Source of the DNA: Asparagopsis taxiformis
Lineage: Eukaryota > Rhodophyta > Florideophyceae > Bonnemaisoniales > Bonnemaisoniaceae
Direction of reading: 5' to 3'
Length of the DNA stretch: 64,000 nucleotides
Assembly (NCBI GenBank): GCA_030407315.1
Contig: JALQPE010002984.1
Location: forward strand, 17,715-81,714
In this document: positions 20,206 through 29,009 of the stretch, one piece after another
Position numbering within the stretch: position 1 is the first letter of the stretch
How the letters are laid out: the number at the start of each line of letters is the position of its first letter
Notes under the pieces: model-generated
The model's input: only the letters and a program-made list of their open reading frames with translations
What the model was told of the DNA's origin: nothing
Database searches by the model: none
Position numbers and translations under genes: made by a program

Positions 20206-20317
20206 TAACAAATAACTTTCATATTCAATATGCATTACAGTACACAACCAGTACTTAGATCATCCGCCGTCGCTCCTGCTCAGTAAACTGAACCAAGAGA
20301 CATTGATCCTCTTCACA
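20206..20317 (+). repeat. 3' LTR of copia-2
   Basis: 112 bp, identical on reading to 15615-15726, followed by the CGAAG target duplication. Confidence 0.93.
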
Positions 20318-20660
20318 CGAAGGAATTAAAGAACGCAGTTTTACTGCAAGGTTTGCGGGAAATTCACCTGGCCGAACCTGGGGGGTAGGAGTGCTGTAGT
20401 CCTTCAGGTGTAACCCTGCCTGCGCATGTAGCAAATGGCCCCCCAGAGGTGCCCAGGGTGACTATAAATTCTACAAGGTCAGCGGGATGGAGGGAGGGTT
20501 TTCAACGGAAACGGAAGACGGATGTATGGGGGGAGCGCGATGCAGTCCGGGTCGTTGGAGCTGGGAAGCGAGTCTGCTTGCTCCTTGACCTGGCTTCAGT
20601 GATCGGGTGCTGCTTGGCGATTGCCTCAGTCCTGTTATGTCGCCGTCGATAGTTTCCATT
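20318..20660 (+). repeat. repeat R1 plus-strand copy, segment 2 of 3
   Basis: Matches the reverse complement of about 34303-34622, apart from a 16-bp extra stretch near 20626-20641. It contains the R1 hairpin with stem CTGGGGGG (20378-20385) and CCCCCCAG (20439-20446). It is interrupted by gypsy-1 after CATT (20657-20660). No protein is recognisable. Confidence 0.88.
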
Positions 20661-21072
20661 TGTAGACATTTGCACCTGAAACTACAAGCTGATGAAAATA
20701 TCAGATGTGAAATTATTTTAACTTCAAGCTACTATGTAACGTACATATGCGTAGTAACATTCACTAGCAGTGAATGAGTGGTTCACAACCATTTAGATGA
20801 ATAACATAGAGTAGCATTTAAGATAGATCTCTCCTGAAGAATCAGAAGAGGAGAGCAGAGGAACAACATCGACTGATCATAATCATCGATACGCATCGAT
20901 CTATCGAAGCGGGCGCGTGATAAGCGTCAACCCAAGAACAGTGGAACAGCCCATAGGCTTGTCTACAAAATAAACTCTGGTTCTAACCAGCGCGGATCCT
21001 AATCTGCATCGTGAAAACTCACACCAGTCTCCGGCTTTCATTTCCCGAGTCTTTTACCAAAGTTCTGCTACA
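20661..21072 (+). repeat. 5' LTR of gypsy-1
   Basis: 412 bp, TG...CA. The junction with the internal region forms the perfect palindrome CAGATATATATCTG (21071-21084), where a tRNA primer-binding site would be expected; no tRNA 3'-end complement was recognised. Confidence 0.93.
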
Positions 21073-21176
21073 GATATATATCTGAACGCACATTTGCTTC
21101 TGAAGTGAGCAACTGTTAGGAACCACGGCCGTGAAAGATTTGTTGGAAGATTGAAAGCAATCAAGTGTGAGCCATC

Positions 21177-21584
21177 ATGGATTATCATGGAAGTACGTCA
21201 GGAAACAACTCAAGCTCCAACGGGAGGAGCAAAACATGCCCACCCGCTATCTTCGAAACTATTGCGCACCCAATATTGGATTCGGTGGATCCAGCCGAAG
21301 CAGTGAAATTTCTTCGTGACAGAAATCGTTATGAAATGAAGATGTCACAGAATAACAGTGACGGAAATAACGTCAAACCAGCCTCTTATAGAGTCTCAAT
21401 AGACCCAACAGTGCTGTCATCCATGTACGAATTTGGATTCTTTGACAACATTGCACCAGGAGTGGATATGCGATACTTATCCGAAGCTCATATTAAGGCA
21501 TGCATTGAACAAATTGCAATGTCTCAGATGTCTACATCTGTCAACTCTACGCTATTACAAATGCGATCATGTCCATTCGAATGA
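21177..21584 (+). CDS. gypsy-1 gag, N-terminal part
   Basis: 135 codons from the first good ATG after the LTR. The start is Ser/Asn-rich. From about residue 70 (YRVSIDPTVLSSMYEFGFFDNI) it looks structured and is probably the beginning of the capsid domain. Its TGA at 21582-21584 overlaps an ATG of the next frame (ATGA at 21581-21584). The protein is too short to be a complete Gag; the rest of the capsid continues in the next two frames, each reached by a -1 step. Either gag was broken by indels, or the overlaps allow re-initiation. Confidence 0.7.
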   Translation: MDYHGSTSGNNSSSNGRSKTCPPAIFETIAHPILDSVDPAEAVKFLRDRNRYEMKMSQNNSDGNNVKPASYRVSIDPTVLSSMYEFGFFDNIAPGVDMRYLSEAHIKACIEQIAMSQMSTSVNSTLLQMRSCPFE

Positions 21585-21778
21585 ACATGAAAATACGCAG
21601 TGCACGATCGCGAGTATATCAACTGGCGATTGATTTCTCCAGACAACTGGAAGATATCGGATACGGAGATTTCAAAGCGAGAAATCCCACAATGGCGACG
21701 AAACTATTCGCGCAGAGACTGCATCCAAAGCACTCAAGATACAAATTCAGAATGATTTTGAATTCATTCCTGAAATGA
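21569..21778 (+). CDS. gypsy-1 gag, middle part in a second frame
   Basis: A 69-codon frame. RVYQLAIDFSRQLEDIGYGD and NPTMATKLFAQRLHPKHSRY look like the helical core of a Gag capsid. Its stop overlaps the start of the long pol frame as ATGA (21775-21778). On its own it is unlikely to be a functional protein. Confidence 0.6.
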   Translation: MSIRMNMKIRSARSRVYQLAIDFSRQLEDIGYGDFKARNPTMATKLFAQRLHPKHSRYKFRMILNSFLK

Positions 21779-24700
21779 AAACAAATTGGAAAGGATTTCT
21801 AAAACACGTCTCAGAACAAGCCGAGATCATCGATAGAGCACAGGATTGCGCAAGCCTGAGTAATAACTCTGGACATCCGAGCTCATCACATAAACCTGAC
21901 AAGAGTTCTAGCAGCTCAACTCGTTCTAATGGAAAGTCTACGAAAGACAAGGCTGCAAAATCAACCGAACGACTACCGCAGTGCATCAACCCTAGTTGTA
22001 ATGCACGACACTACCTTCGCAACTGCACTAACACGCCTGAAGAGGACAAGGCGAGGTTAATGAGCGAATGGAGACAACGTTATAAGCAACCGTCAAGAGA
22101 ACCCAGCAGAGGTATGACGAGACACATTGCACAACAACGAACTGACGACAGTTCGATGATTGACACTATATTTGCAGGTGTGGAAACACGACCGTCATGT
22201 GCCGATATAGGCAGCTGCATCAACCTAATGCCTCCAGATTTATTTTCTAAACTATCAGAAAAAGGAGCAACAATGCAGGTGGAGAGCTTCGATACGAATA
22301 GGAAGTTCGAGATGGCAGTCAGTGAGGACACCAACGGAAGAAAGGTTTTCATAGAATGCGACAAAAAGACAACCCTTGACATTCAACTAAATGTCAGACA
22401 TGCATCGTCATTAACGATACGTAATGTCACATGGTTTGTTGCTACTCGTCCCGCAAACGACCCTCTACTTTGCAGAGACCTTTTGAAAGCACTTGGATTA
22501 GATGCGAAAGCAGCCTTAGCTGCTGCCTGTGAAACATTCAATGGACAAGTTGACGCTGAGCAACTTCTCTCTGATCAGGATTACCCAGACGGAAGTATCG
22601 CACGACTATTGTCAGAGAATGGAGTATATCACAATGGTCACTACCCAGACGAGACCGATGACTGTGAATCAGTATACTTAGAGATTGGGATTGACAAGGA
22701 TAATGACATACAGACAGCATTTGACAAAATGCTACATGACGCCAAGTCGAATGGAATGTCAACTGGCGGTGCAGAAACCCTTGAAAAAATCTTGCACGAG
22801 TATCGTGACGTCTTCAGGATACGTCTTGGAAACGATCCACCGGCTAAAGTTGAGCCGATGAAAGTTGTGCTTAGACCACAAGCACAGGGCATAATAACCA
22901 AATCCAGGCGATATAGCCCGGAACAGCGAGATTATCTAACGCGTTTTTTAAAACGTGCTAAACAGTATGGGTTCATCACGGAGAATAAGAATGCGACGTG
23001 GGCTGCAGCACCTTTACTAGTCCTCAAGCCCAAGTCCAAAAAATACCGTCTTACCTTCGATTACCGACCCGTTAATGCTGCTACAATTTCTATAGGTTGG
23101 CCTATGCCACACCTAGAAAGCGAATGTGTAGACTTCGCTGGAAGCACATGCTTTGCTTCCATCGATTTTTGCTCAGGTTACTGGCAACTACCCCTACACA
23201 AAGACAGCCAAAGCGCTCTAAGCTTCATCACCCACGAAGGTGTTTGGCAACCGACACGCACACCTCAAGGAGCCAAGAACTCCGCGTGTAACTTTCAATC
23301 ACGTGTGGAACCATGTTTTATTGCCATTCGAAAACATGTCAAGGCATGGCAGGACGACTTCATCCTACATCATAAAGATGAGAATGGGCTAATGGACACA
23401 CTACGGTGCTTTCTGCAGATATGCAGAGACAGGAATCTAAAGATTTCCGCCACCAAATCAACACTATTCACATCATCAGTGAAATGGTGTGGTCGAATTA
23501 TCGACAAAGATGGAGTTCAATTTGATCCAAGCAATTTATCTGGACTAATGAACATCACATCACCACAGACAGCAGGAGAACTATCTCAGTATATATACTG
23601 TCTACAATGGATGTCACAATCCATACCGGATTTCGCCAACCGCATAAGCTGCCTGCGTAACGTCCTGGAAGAAGCTTATACAAAATCGGGGAAACGCACC
23701 AAGAAATCCATCGCAAGCATACCATTATCCAGCCTGTCATGGGGCAGACAACATGACAAGTCATTTCTTGAACTACAAGACAGCCTCAGACAATCGGTTA
23801 GACTTGCTCATCCAGATTCAAAAATGCACAAATGCATCTACACTGACGCCTCTGATAATTACTGGGCAGCTGTGGTTACACAATGCCTTGCAGCGGAGTT
23901 AAACAAACCGCTAGAAGACCAACGGCACCAGCCACTTGCTTTCATAAGCTCATCCTTTAAGGACAGCGAGCTACATTGGTCAACATATGAGAAGGAAGGA
24001 TTTTCCATATATCAAGTATTCAAGCGCTTAGACTACCTCTTGCTTGGAAGCATACCTTCACATGTCTACACGGATCATCGAAATCTGTTGTTCGTGTATA
24101 ACCCTATGAGCATCGAACCAGCCATGGGAAGACACATAGTGAATAAGGTACAGCGCTGGGCTTTATTTCTATCAAGATTTCACTACACTATCGAGCATAT
24201 AGCAGGTGATTCCAATGTCATGGCTGACATAATGACGAGATGGTTTGTCGGGTATCGACGAAAGAAGCTCACTTCAAAGATAACTGCCGTCAGGAAGACA
24301 CACGGCCATACAGAAGACATCGTGCCATCACCTTTATCAAGCTCATTTATCTGGCCTACTCCAGATACTATCCGGAAATCACAGCAACACCACATTCAGG
24401 ACAAACCGAATGGAGGTAAGCTGCATGATCAAGGATTGGTTATAACCAAGAAAAGGATTTGGATACCACAACAGGATGTGCAACTACAAATGAAGTTGCT
24501 GGTAATATCACACTGTGGACAAAACGGTCACAGAGGTTCCACGGCCACCATTAATATCTTGTCCGAGAACTATTGGTGGAATACGATGACGAACGACTGC
24601 AAAGTATTCGTACAAAATTGTATACATTGCATCATGTCCTACACAGGACAGCGCATTCCTCGCCCACTTGGAAGCAGCGAGATCGCCACGCGACCCAATC

Positions 24701-25848
24701 AAATCCTACATTTCGATTATCTATATATGGGAAGAGGAAACACGGGAGACAGATATGTTCTCATACTACGTGACGGATTCTCATGTTATACCTGGCTCTG
24801 CATTGCCAAAGCAGCAGATGCAGAAACAGTGGTAGAGTCCATTGCTAAATGGATTGAAATATTTTCAGCTATGGATGTTTGGATATCCGATCAAGGAAGT
24901 CACTTCAAGAACCAAGTCATGACACAACTGGCAAAAAGGCATTACATTAGGCATCACTTCACTGTGGCATACTCACCATGGAGCAATGGGGCAGTCGAAA
25001 GATGTTGCCGGGAGGTACTAAGGGCAACGACAGCGCTAATGTCGGAGCTGCGACTAGCGCCTCAGGACTGGCCGGATGTTATATCACTAATACAAAAGAT
25101 CATTAATGAATCTCCTGTAGAGAGACTTGGAAAACGAGAAGATGGTATCTTTAGATCACCATTGGAAGTGATGACTGGAATCAAGCCAGCACGAACTAAT
25201 CCGACATCCAGTATGAAGTGTGGAGATAACTCACTTTCACTATCCGAATGTCAGCGGATTGCAAATATTGACCGCTTACAGTTTGCCCTAGCAAACATGC
25301 ACAAGAATGTATCGGAAAAGATCCGAGCAAACCGAGCGAGACAAATCAAAATACATAATGAAAGGACAAACATTATACACCCCTCATTCAGCATTGGAGA
25401 CTTTGTGCTTGTCAGAAAAGCGCATAACAAAGGACACAAACTTGCATTTAAATGGCAAGGACCAAAAAGGATAACTAAGGTTATCAACAGTTTGGTATAC
25501 GAGGTAACAAGTTTGACAAATGGTCAAACAGAAATTGTACATGCGACGCGCATTTGCATCTATAGATGTGACATGGATGGTATTGAACCTTCTAAGGGCA
25601 TACTTAATCACGCTGCGCACACTGAAGCTGAATACGAGGACATAAAATGTCTTAGACAGATCAAGAAACATGGAGATACAATCAAGATATTAGTCGAATG
25701 GGAAGGATTACCGGACACATGTGACTACACATGGGAACCTGTCGAAAATCTATTTGAAGACATACCTGAGATGCTCATGGAATATCTCCGCCATGAAAAC
25801 AATAGCATCGCAAGGAGAGCCATAGCTTCCTTATCAAAGAGCAAATGA
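21775..25848 (+). CDS. gypsy-1 gag C-terminus plus Pol polyprotein with chromodomain
   Basis: 1357 codons, uninterrupted. In order: end of capsid; Ser/Lys linker; zinc knuckle CINPSCNARHYLRNC (C70, C75, H79, C84); a retropepsin region with ADIGSCINLM (Asp144; Ile replaces the Ser/Thr of DSG/DTG); RT with FDYRPVNAATI and AWQDDFILHH (Asp527-528; Gln precedes DD instead of the usual hydrophobic residue); RNase H (IYTDASDNYWAAV, STYEKEGFSIYQ, YTDHRNLLFV); integrase zinc domain (HCGQNGHRG with CIHC); integrase catalytic core with D in HFDYLYMG (about 981), D in WISDQGSHF (about 1039) and E in NGAVERCC; and a C-terminal chromodomain (YEDIKCLRQIKK, then VEWEGLPD, YTWEPVENL). The enzymes should copy and integrate the element. 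The protease change could disable maturation. Confidence 0.92.
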   Translation: MKTNWKGFLKHVSEQAEIIDRAQDCASLSNNSGHPSSSHKPDKSSSSSTRSNGKSTKDKAAKSTERLPQCINPSCNARHYLRNCTNTPEEDKARLMSEWRQRYKQPSREPSRGMTRHIAQQRTDDSSMIDTIFAGVETRPSCADIGSCINLMPPDLFSKLSEKGATMQVESFDTNRKFEMAVSEDTNGRKVFIECDKKTTLDIQLNVRHASSLTIRNVTWFVATRPANDPLLCRDLLKALGLDAKAALAAACETFNGQVDAEQLLSDQDYPDGSIARLLSENGVYHNGHYPDETDDCESVYLEIGIDKDNDIQTAFDKMLHDAKSNGMSTGGAETLEKILHEYRDVFRIRLGNDPPAKVEPMKVVLRPQAQGIITKSRRYSPEQRDYLTRFLKRAKQYGFITENKNATWAAAPLLVLKPKSKKYRLTFDYRPVNAATISIGWPMPHLESECVDFAGSTCFASIDFCSGYWQLPLHKDSQSALSFITHEGVWQPTRTPQGAKNSACNFQSRVEPCFIAIRKHVKAWQDDFILHHKDENGLMDTLRCFLQICRDRNLKISATKSTLFTSSVKWCGRIIDKDGVQFDPSNLSGLMNITSPQTAGELSQYIYCLQWMSQSIPDFANRISCLRNVLEEAYTKSGKRTKKSIASIPLSSLSWGRQHDKSFLELQDSLRQSVRLAHPDSKMHKCIYTDASDNYWAAVVTQCLAAELNKPLEDQRHQPLAFISSSFKDSELHWSTYEKEGFSIYQVFKRLDYLLLGSIPSHVYTDHRNLLFVYNPMSIEPAMGRHIVNKVQRWALFLSRFHYTIEHIAGDSNVMADIMTRWFVGYRRKKLTSKITAVRKTHGHTEDIVPSPLSSSFIWPTPDTIRKSQQHHIQDKPNGGKLHDQGLVITKKRIWIPQQDVQLQMKLLVISHCGQNGHRGSTATINILSENYWWNTMTNDCKVFVQNCIHCIMSYTGQRIPRPLGSSEIATRPNQILHFDYLYMGRGNTGDRYVLILRDGFSCYTWLCIAKAADAETVVESIAKWIEIFSAMDVWISDQGSHFKNQVMTQLAKRHYIRHHFTVAYSPWSNGAVERCCREVLRATTALMSELRLAPQDWPDVISLIQKIINESPVERLGKREDGIFRSPLEVMTGIKPARTNPTSSMKCGDNSLSLSECQRIANIDRLQFALANMHKNVSEKIRANRARQIKIHNERTNIIHPSFSIGDFVLVRKAHNKGHKLAFKWQGPKRITKVINSLVYEVTSLTNGQTEIVHATRICIYRCDMDGIEPSKGILNHAAHTEAEYEDIKCLRQIKKHGDTIKILVEWEGLPDTCDYTWEPVENLFEDIPEMLMEYLRHENNSIARRAIASLSKSK

Positions 25849-25890
25849 CTATGAAATGTTCTGCTTCCAAGGAAACAAAACATGGGGCAG

Positions 25891-26301
25891 TGTAGACATT
25901 TGCACCTGAAACTACAAGCTGATGAAATATCAGATGTGAAATTATTTTAACTTCAAGCTACTATGTAACGTACATATGCGTAGTAACATTCACTAGCAGT
26001 GAATGAGTGGTTCACAACCATTTAGATGAATAACATAGAGTAGCATTTAAGATAGATCTCTCCTGAAGAATCAGAAGAGGAGAGCAGAGGAACAACATCG
26101 ACTGATCATAATCATCGATACGCATCGATCTATCGAAGCGGGCGCGTGATAAGCGTCAACCCAAGAACAGTGGAACAGCCCATAGGCTTGTCTACAAAAT
26201 AAACTCTGGTTCTAACCAGCGCGGATCCTAATCTGCATCGTGAAAACTCACACCAGTCTCCGGCTTTCATTTCCCGAGTCTTTTACCAAAGTTCTGCTAC
26301 A
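25891..26301 (+). repeat. 3' LTR of gypsy-1
   Basis: 411 bp, one A shorter than the 5' LTR and otherwise identical on reading. It is preceded by AAGGAAACAAAACATGGGGC as possible polypurine tract and followed by target duplication CATT. Confidence 0.94.
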
Positions 26302-26477
26302 CATTGCAGTTTCAGCCGGTGATTCAATCAATCCCAGTCCAGCCCCGGTACAGGGGATGCCCCTCCAATTTTGGGTTGCGTACTGTACCCTATACAGAAA
26401 GAGTCCCCGCCAACTACTCATCGTGCCTGCACTATCGTTTTGATGTTAAAATATCTTCTGCGCGTCTTGAAATTCTA
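26302..26477 (+). repeat. repeat R1 plus-strand copy, segment 3 of 3
   Basis: From CATTGCAGTTTCAGCCGG to CGTCTTGAAATTCTA it matches the reverse complement of 34124-34306 nearly base for base. This closes a plus-strand R1 of about 555 bp once the two retrotransposons are removed. Confidence 0.88.
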
Positions 26478-29009
26478 ATCCGCTTGTCGATCTCAAAACA
26501 TCGATCATCGACTTGAAGCGACAGTGCACACAAGCATTTGATTGCATCGTTGCGACTCACAACTCATTCATCCCGACAATTCGCGTTCGACATCTGCGTG
26601 CGTGTTGCACAGTCTGCTGTCGGTCGCAATGCCGCCAACCACCTGACCTGCTCTGAAACGCAGTTCATCGCCCCATATCGCGCATATCCCGCACAGCGTC
26701 GCGACAGCTTGGTTGTGTCGCCGTATGACTTGAATGGATACTCCAATAGATGATGATGTACGCGTTGAAAGACCATTTCCATACGTCCGTAGCGCTCTGT
26801 GTAGGCGTGACGTGCACAATGAGGCATCTAAAGTGGCGTTTGCACTGGCTGAATGGCATGCGTTGGTGCGTTCGTAGGTGACATGTCCATCAATGCAGAC
26901 CACTATGGTTGTGGAACCGTTTTCTGGCTCTGAATGTAGGTACGGGGAAGATACAGTTTATGTTGGCAATCATCCCTCGCGTACGTCGCACATGAACGAG
27001 CACAGTGAGCGAGCGGGCAGCGCACATCCCATCTTGCAAACATCGCTAGGGATGAGAGGAAGAAAAATGCCCATTGGGCGTGTCCACGGTTCGGGGATGG
27101 GTTTTGAGTAGCAGATATTGAATAGGGAAGGGTGTGATGATGGAGTAAGCGGATGCACCTGATTAGTTGGTTACGTGGTTGTGTTCCACCGCAATGGAGA
27201 TGTACCTACATCGAGATGGGTAGAAGGGGTAGGGTGGCGAGGGTAGAAGCGATGAGACGGCCATGTAGTGTGTACGTACGATGGCCATACGAGCATGGAA
27301 CTGGGGTGTTGAAGAAGTTTAGGATGGACTGGAACCTGTCATCATTACACATGGTTATGGATTGCACTGCAGTACCATCATGCGCAGTATTTGTATGGAT
27401 ACTGGGAAGAAATCGATGCTAGCGCAGTGTGAGTAAATTATTCGTTCCCGAGGAACAACGATGCGTATATTAAGATTGTGCTGTTGGATCCATATCAACC
27501 AGCGCTGAAAGTAGAAACGAGTGAGCACAGCGCATGTGCAACAAGTTGACAAGTGGATGCGTCTAACGATACGTTGATGGATGTAGTGCGCAGTGTGGAA
27601 CAGACAATGAACCAGCAAGTGTTGCAGTGCAAACGCTGACAAACGCATGTATCAGCACAATGACACCGAACGACACACATGACCATCATGGTCACGTGAC
27701 GCAATCGGCATCCGCCCTCACACGCAGTTGCAACAAATGTACCCAGCGCCTTGCTCACCTACTATCCGCACATACCACATGCTGCTGGGAACGGCGCGCG
27801 ACGGGCGGATGGATGCACACACTTTTCGCCTGTTCACCGGTATCGCACATCCACTAGCAACAAGTTCAATCATCGCTCACGAGCACAGCGCGAGTCAGCG
27901 TCCATCGCCACGACATTGCCAGCCGCAGTCCAGTCTGCAGCGCACTCATCGATCGCGCCCAGCACCGACACGTGTCATATCAATGAAAGTGCGAATGGCC
28001 GATTGAAGCGTCGAGTGTCACGCTGAACTGTTCGACACTCTCCGGCCATTCAGTAGTGTATATGTTGATTCCAGTGTCTCAGCTGATGCGCCTGTCAGGT
28101 GATCATACAGCATTACACCATTAGATTTACAGTACCATACAAATTGTACCTCAACCGGACGCAGAACTGGCGGAGACCGCGATCAGTACAAGCGCCTCCA
28201 GCGATTACACCAAAACATTTCTCATATTTCCACGCAGCTCTACGCCGATTTTCGCTCCCATTCGCTCAGGCACCTCACATGCACAACTCGCAATCTTGGT
28301 CATTGCGCAGACCGCTGTCGAGTTCGATTCGCCGTCACCGCCGCCCATCCGCCATGCTCCGACAAAGTCCACGCGATTTCCCATCCATGCCCCATCCGGA
28401 GTGAACATCCATCCTCCGCCAACATCCCAATCACCCCATCATCGCCAGTTGCCTTTGGCCAGCAGCCCATACATCTTGCGTGGGCGAGTCTTCTCTACCT
28501 CATGTGTGCCACTTCATGTCTAACTGTTGGTTGTTCCACACGTCGGACATATTGATGCACCCAGAGTAGAAGTGGGCATCGTGTCGAGCGCACGTCGATT
28601 CGACCGAGTTGGTTCGACGCTTGCAGCTGCCATTTTCGAAGCTGTCTGCTGTGGCCCGCGCGTCGCCTTTCGTGTATGGAATGTGAACGAGTGTGTGTGA
28701 ATTGCGAAACGTTGCGAGATGCGCTGTATAGACTTCCTCCATTTTGTCAGCCTCCCTGTGAATTCACCAAATGCGCTTACCAGTCTCCTTGGGCCCACAT
28801 CAAAAAGGTTGCACATTATTCTCGCAAGTCGAAATCCACTTATCATTTCGTCTTGCACATCTCACTCCATTTCGAAATATATTATCTGTGTCGCCCGCCG
28901 CCATCACAGCACGTCCGTTTCAATTGTAGCCTAATAAACTCCAACACCATGACTCCTACCTATATCTTTAGTCACCCAGTTTCAATCTCATCATCTTTTT
29001 ACCATCATT
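26478..29009. other. downstream flank of NLR-B; part of the segmental duplication, no gene seen
   Basis: Homologous, at moderate identity, to 46750-49600. Shared blocks include TCGCGACAGCTTGGTTGT, CACATGAACGAGC, GACGGGCGGATGGATGC and TTCAGTAGTGTATATGT. The frames here are short and not conserved between the copies, so I see no protein-coding gene. No RNA gene was recognised. It may be old transposon or gene remnant carried along with the NLR units. Confidence 0.6.

Larger units (their letters stand above)
15615..20317 (+). mobile_element. copia-2: complete short-LTR Ty1/copia element, TSD CGAAG
   Basis: The 112-bp LTRs at 15615-15726 and 20206-20317 appear identical. They start TAACAAATAAC and end CTCTTCACA, so the 5' terminus is TA, not TG. 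The target duplication CGAAG is at 15610-15614 and 20318-20322. The uninterrupted target survives in the inverted R1 copy, where CTTCG occurs once at 34618-34622. Gag-protease, integrase and RT-RNase H are all present but separated by lesions near 17640 and 18886. Identical LTRs argue for a recent insertion. Confidence 0.95.
20661..26301 (+). mobile_element. gypsy-1: complete Ty3/gypsy chromovirus, TSD CATT
   Basis: The LTRs at 20661-21072 (412 bp) and 25891-26301 (411 bp) run TGTAGACATTTG...TTCTGCTACA and differ by one A in an A run. The target duplication CATT is at 20657-20660 and 26302-26305. The empty site TTTCCATTGCAG survives, reverse-complemented, in the R1 copy near 34295-34306. Internal order is gag, protease, RT, RNase H, integrase, chromodomain, as in chromoviruses. 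A purine-rich tract precedes the 3' LTR. The element is young but gag is spread over three frames. Confidence 0.95.

Noticed and set aside
26478..29009. Several 60-120 codon frames in the NLR-B flank
   Set aside because: None is preserved in the homologous unit at 46.7-49.6 kb.
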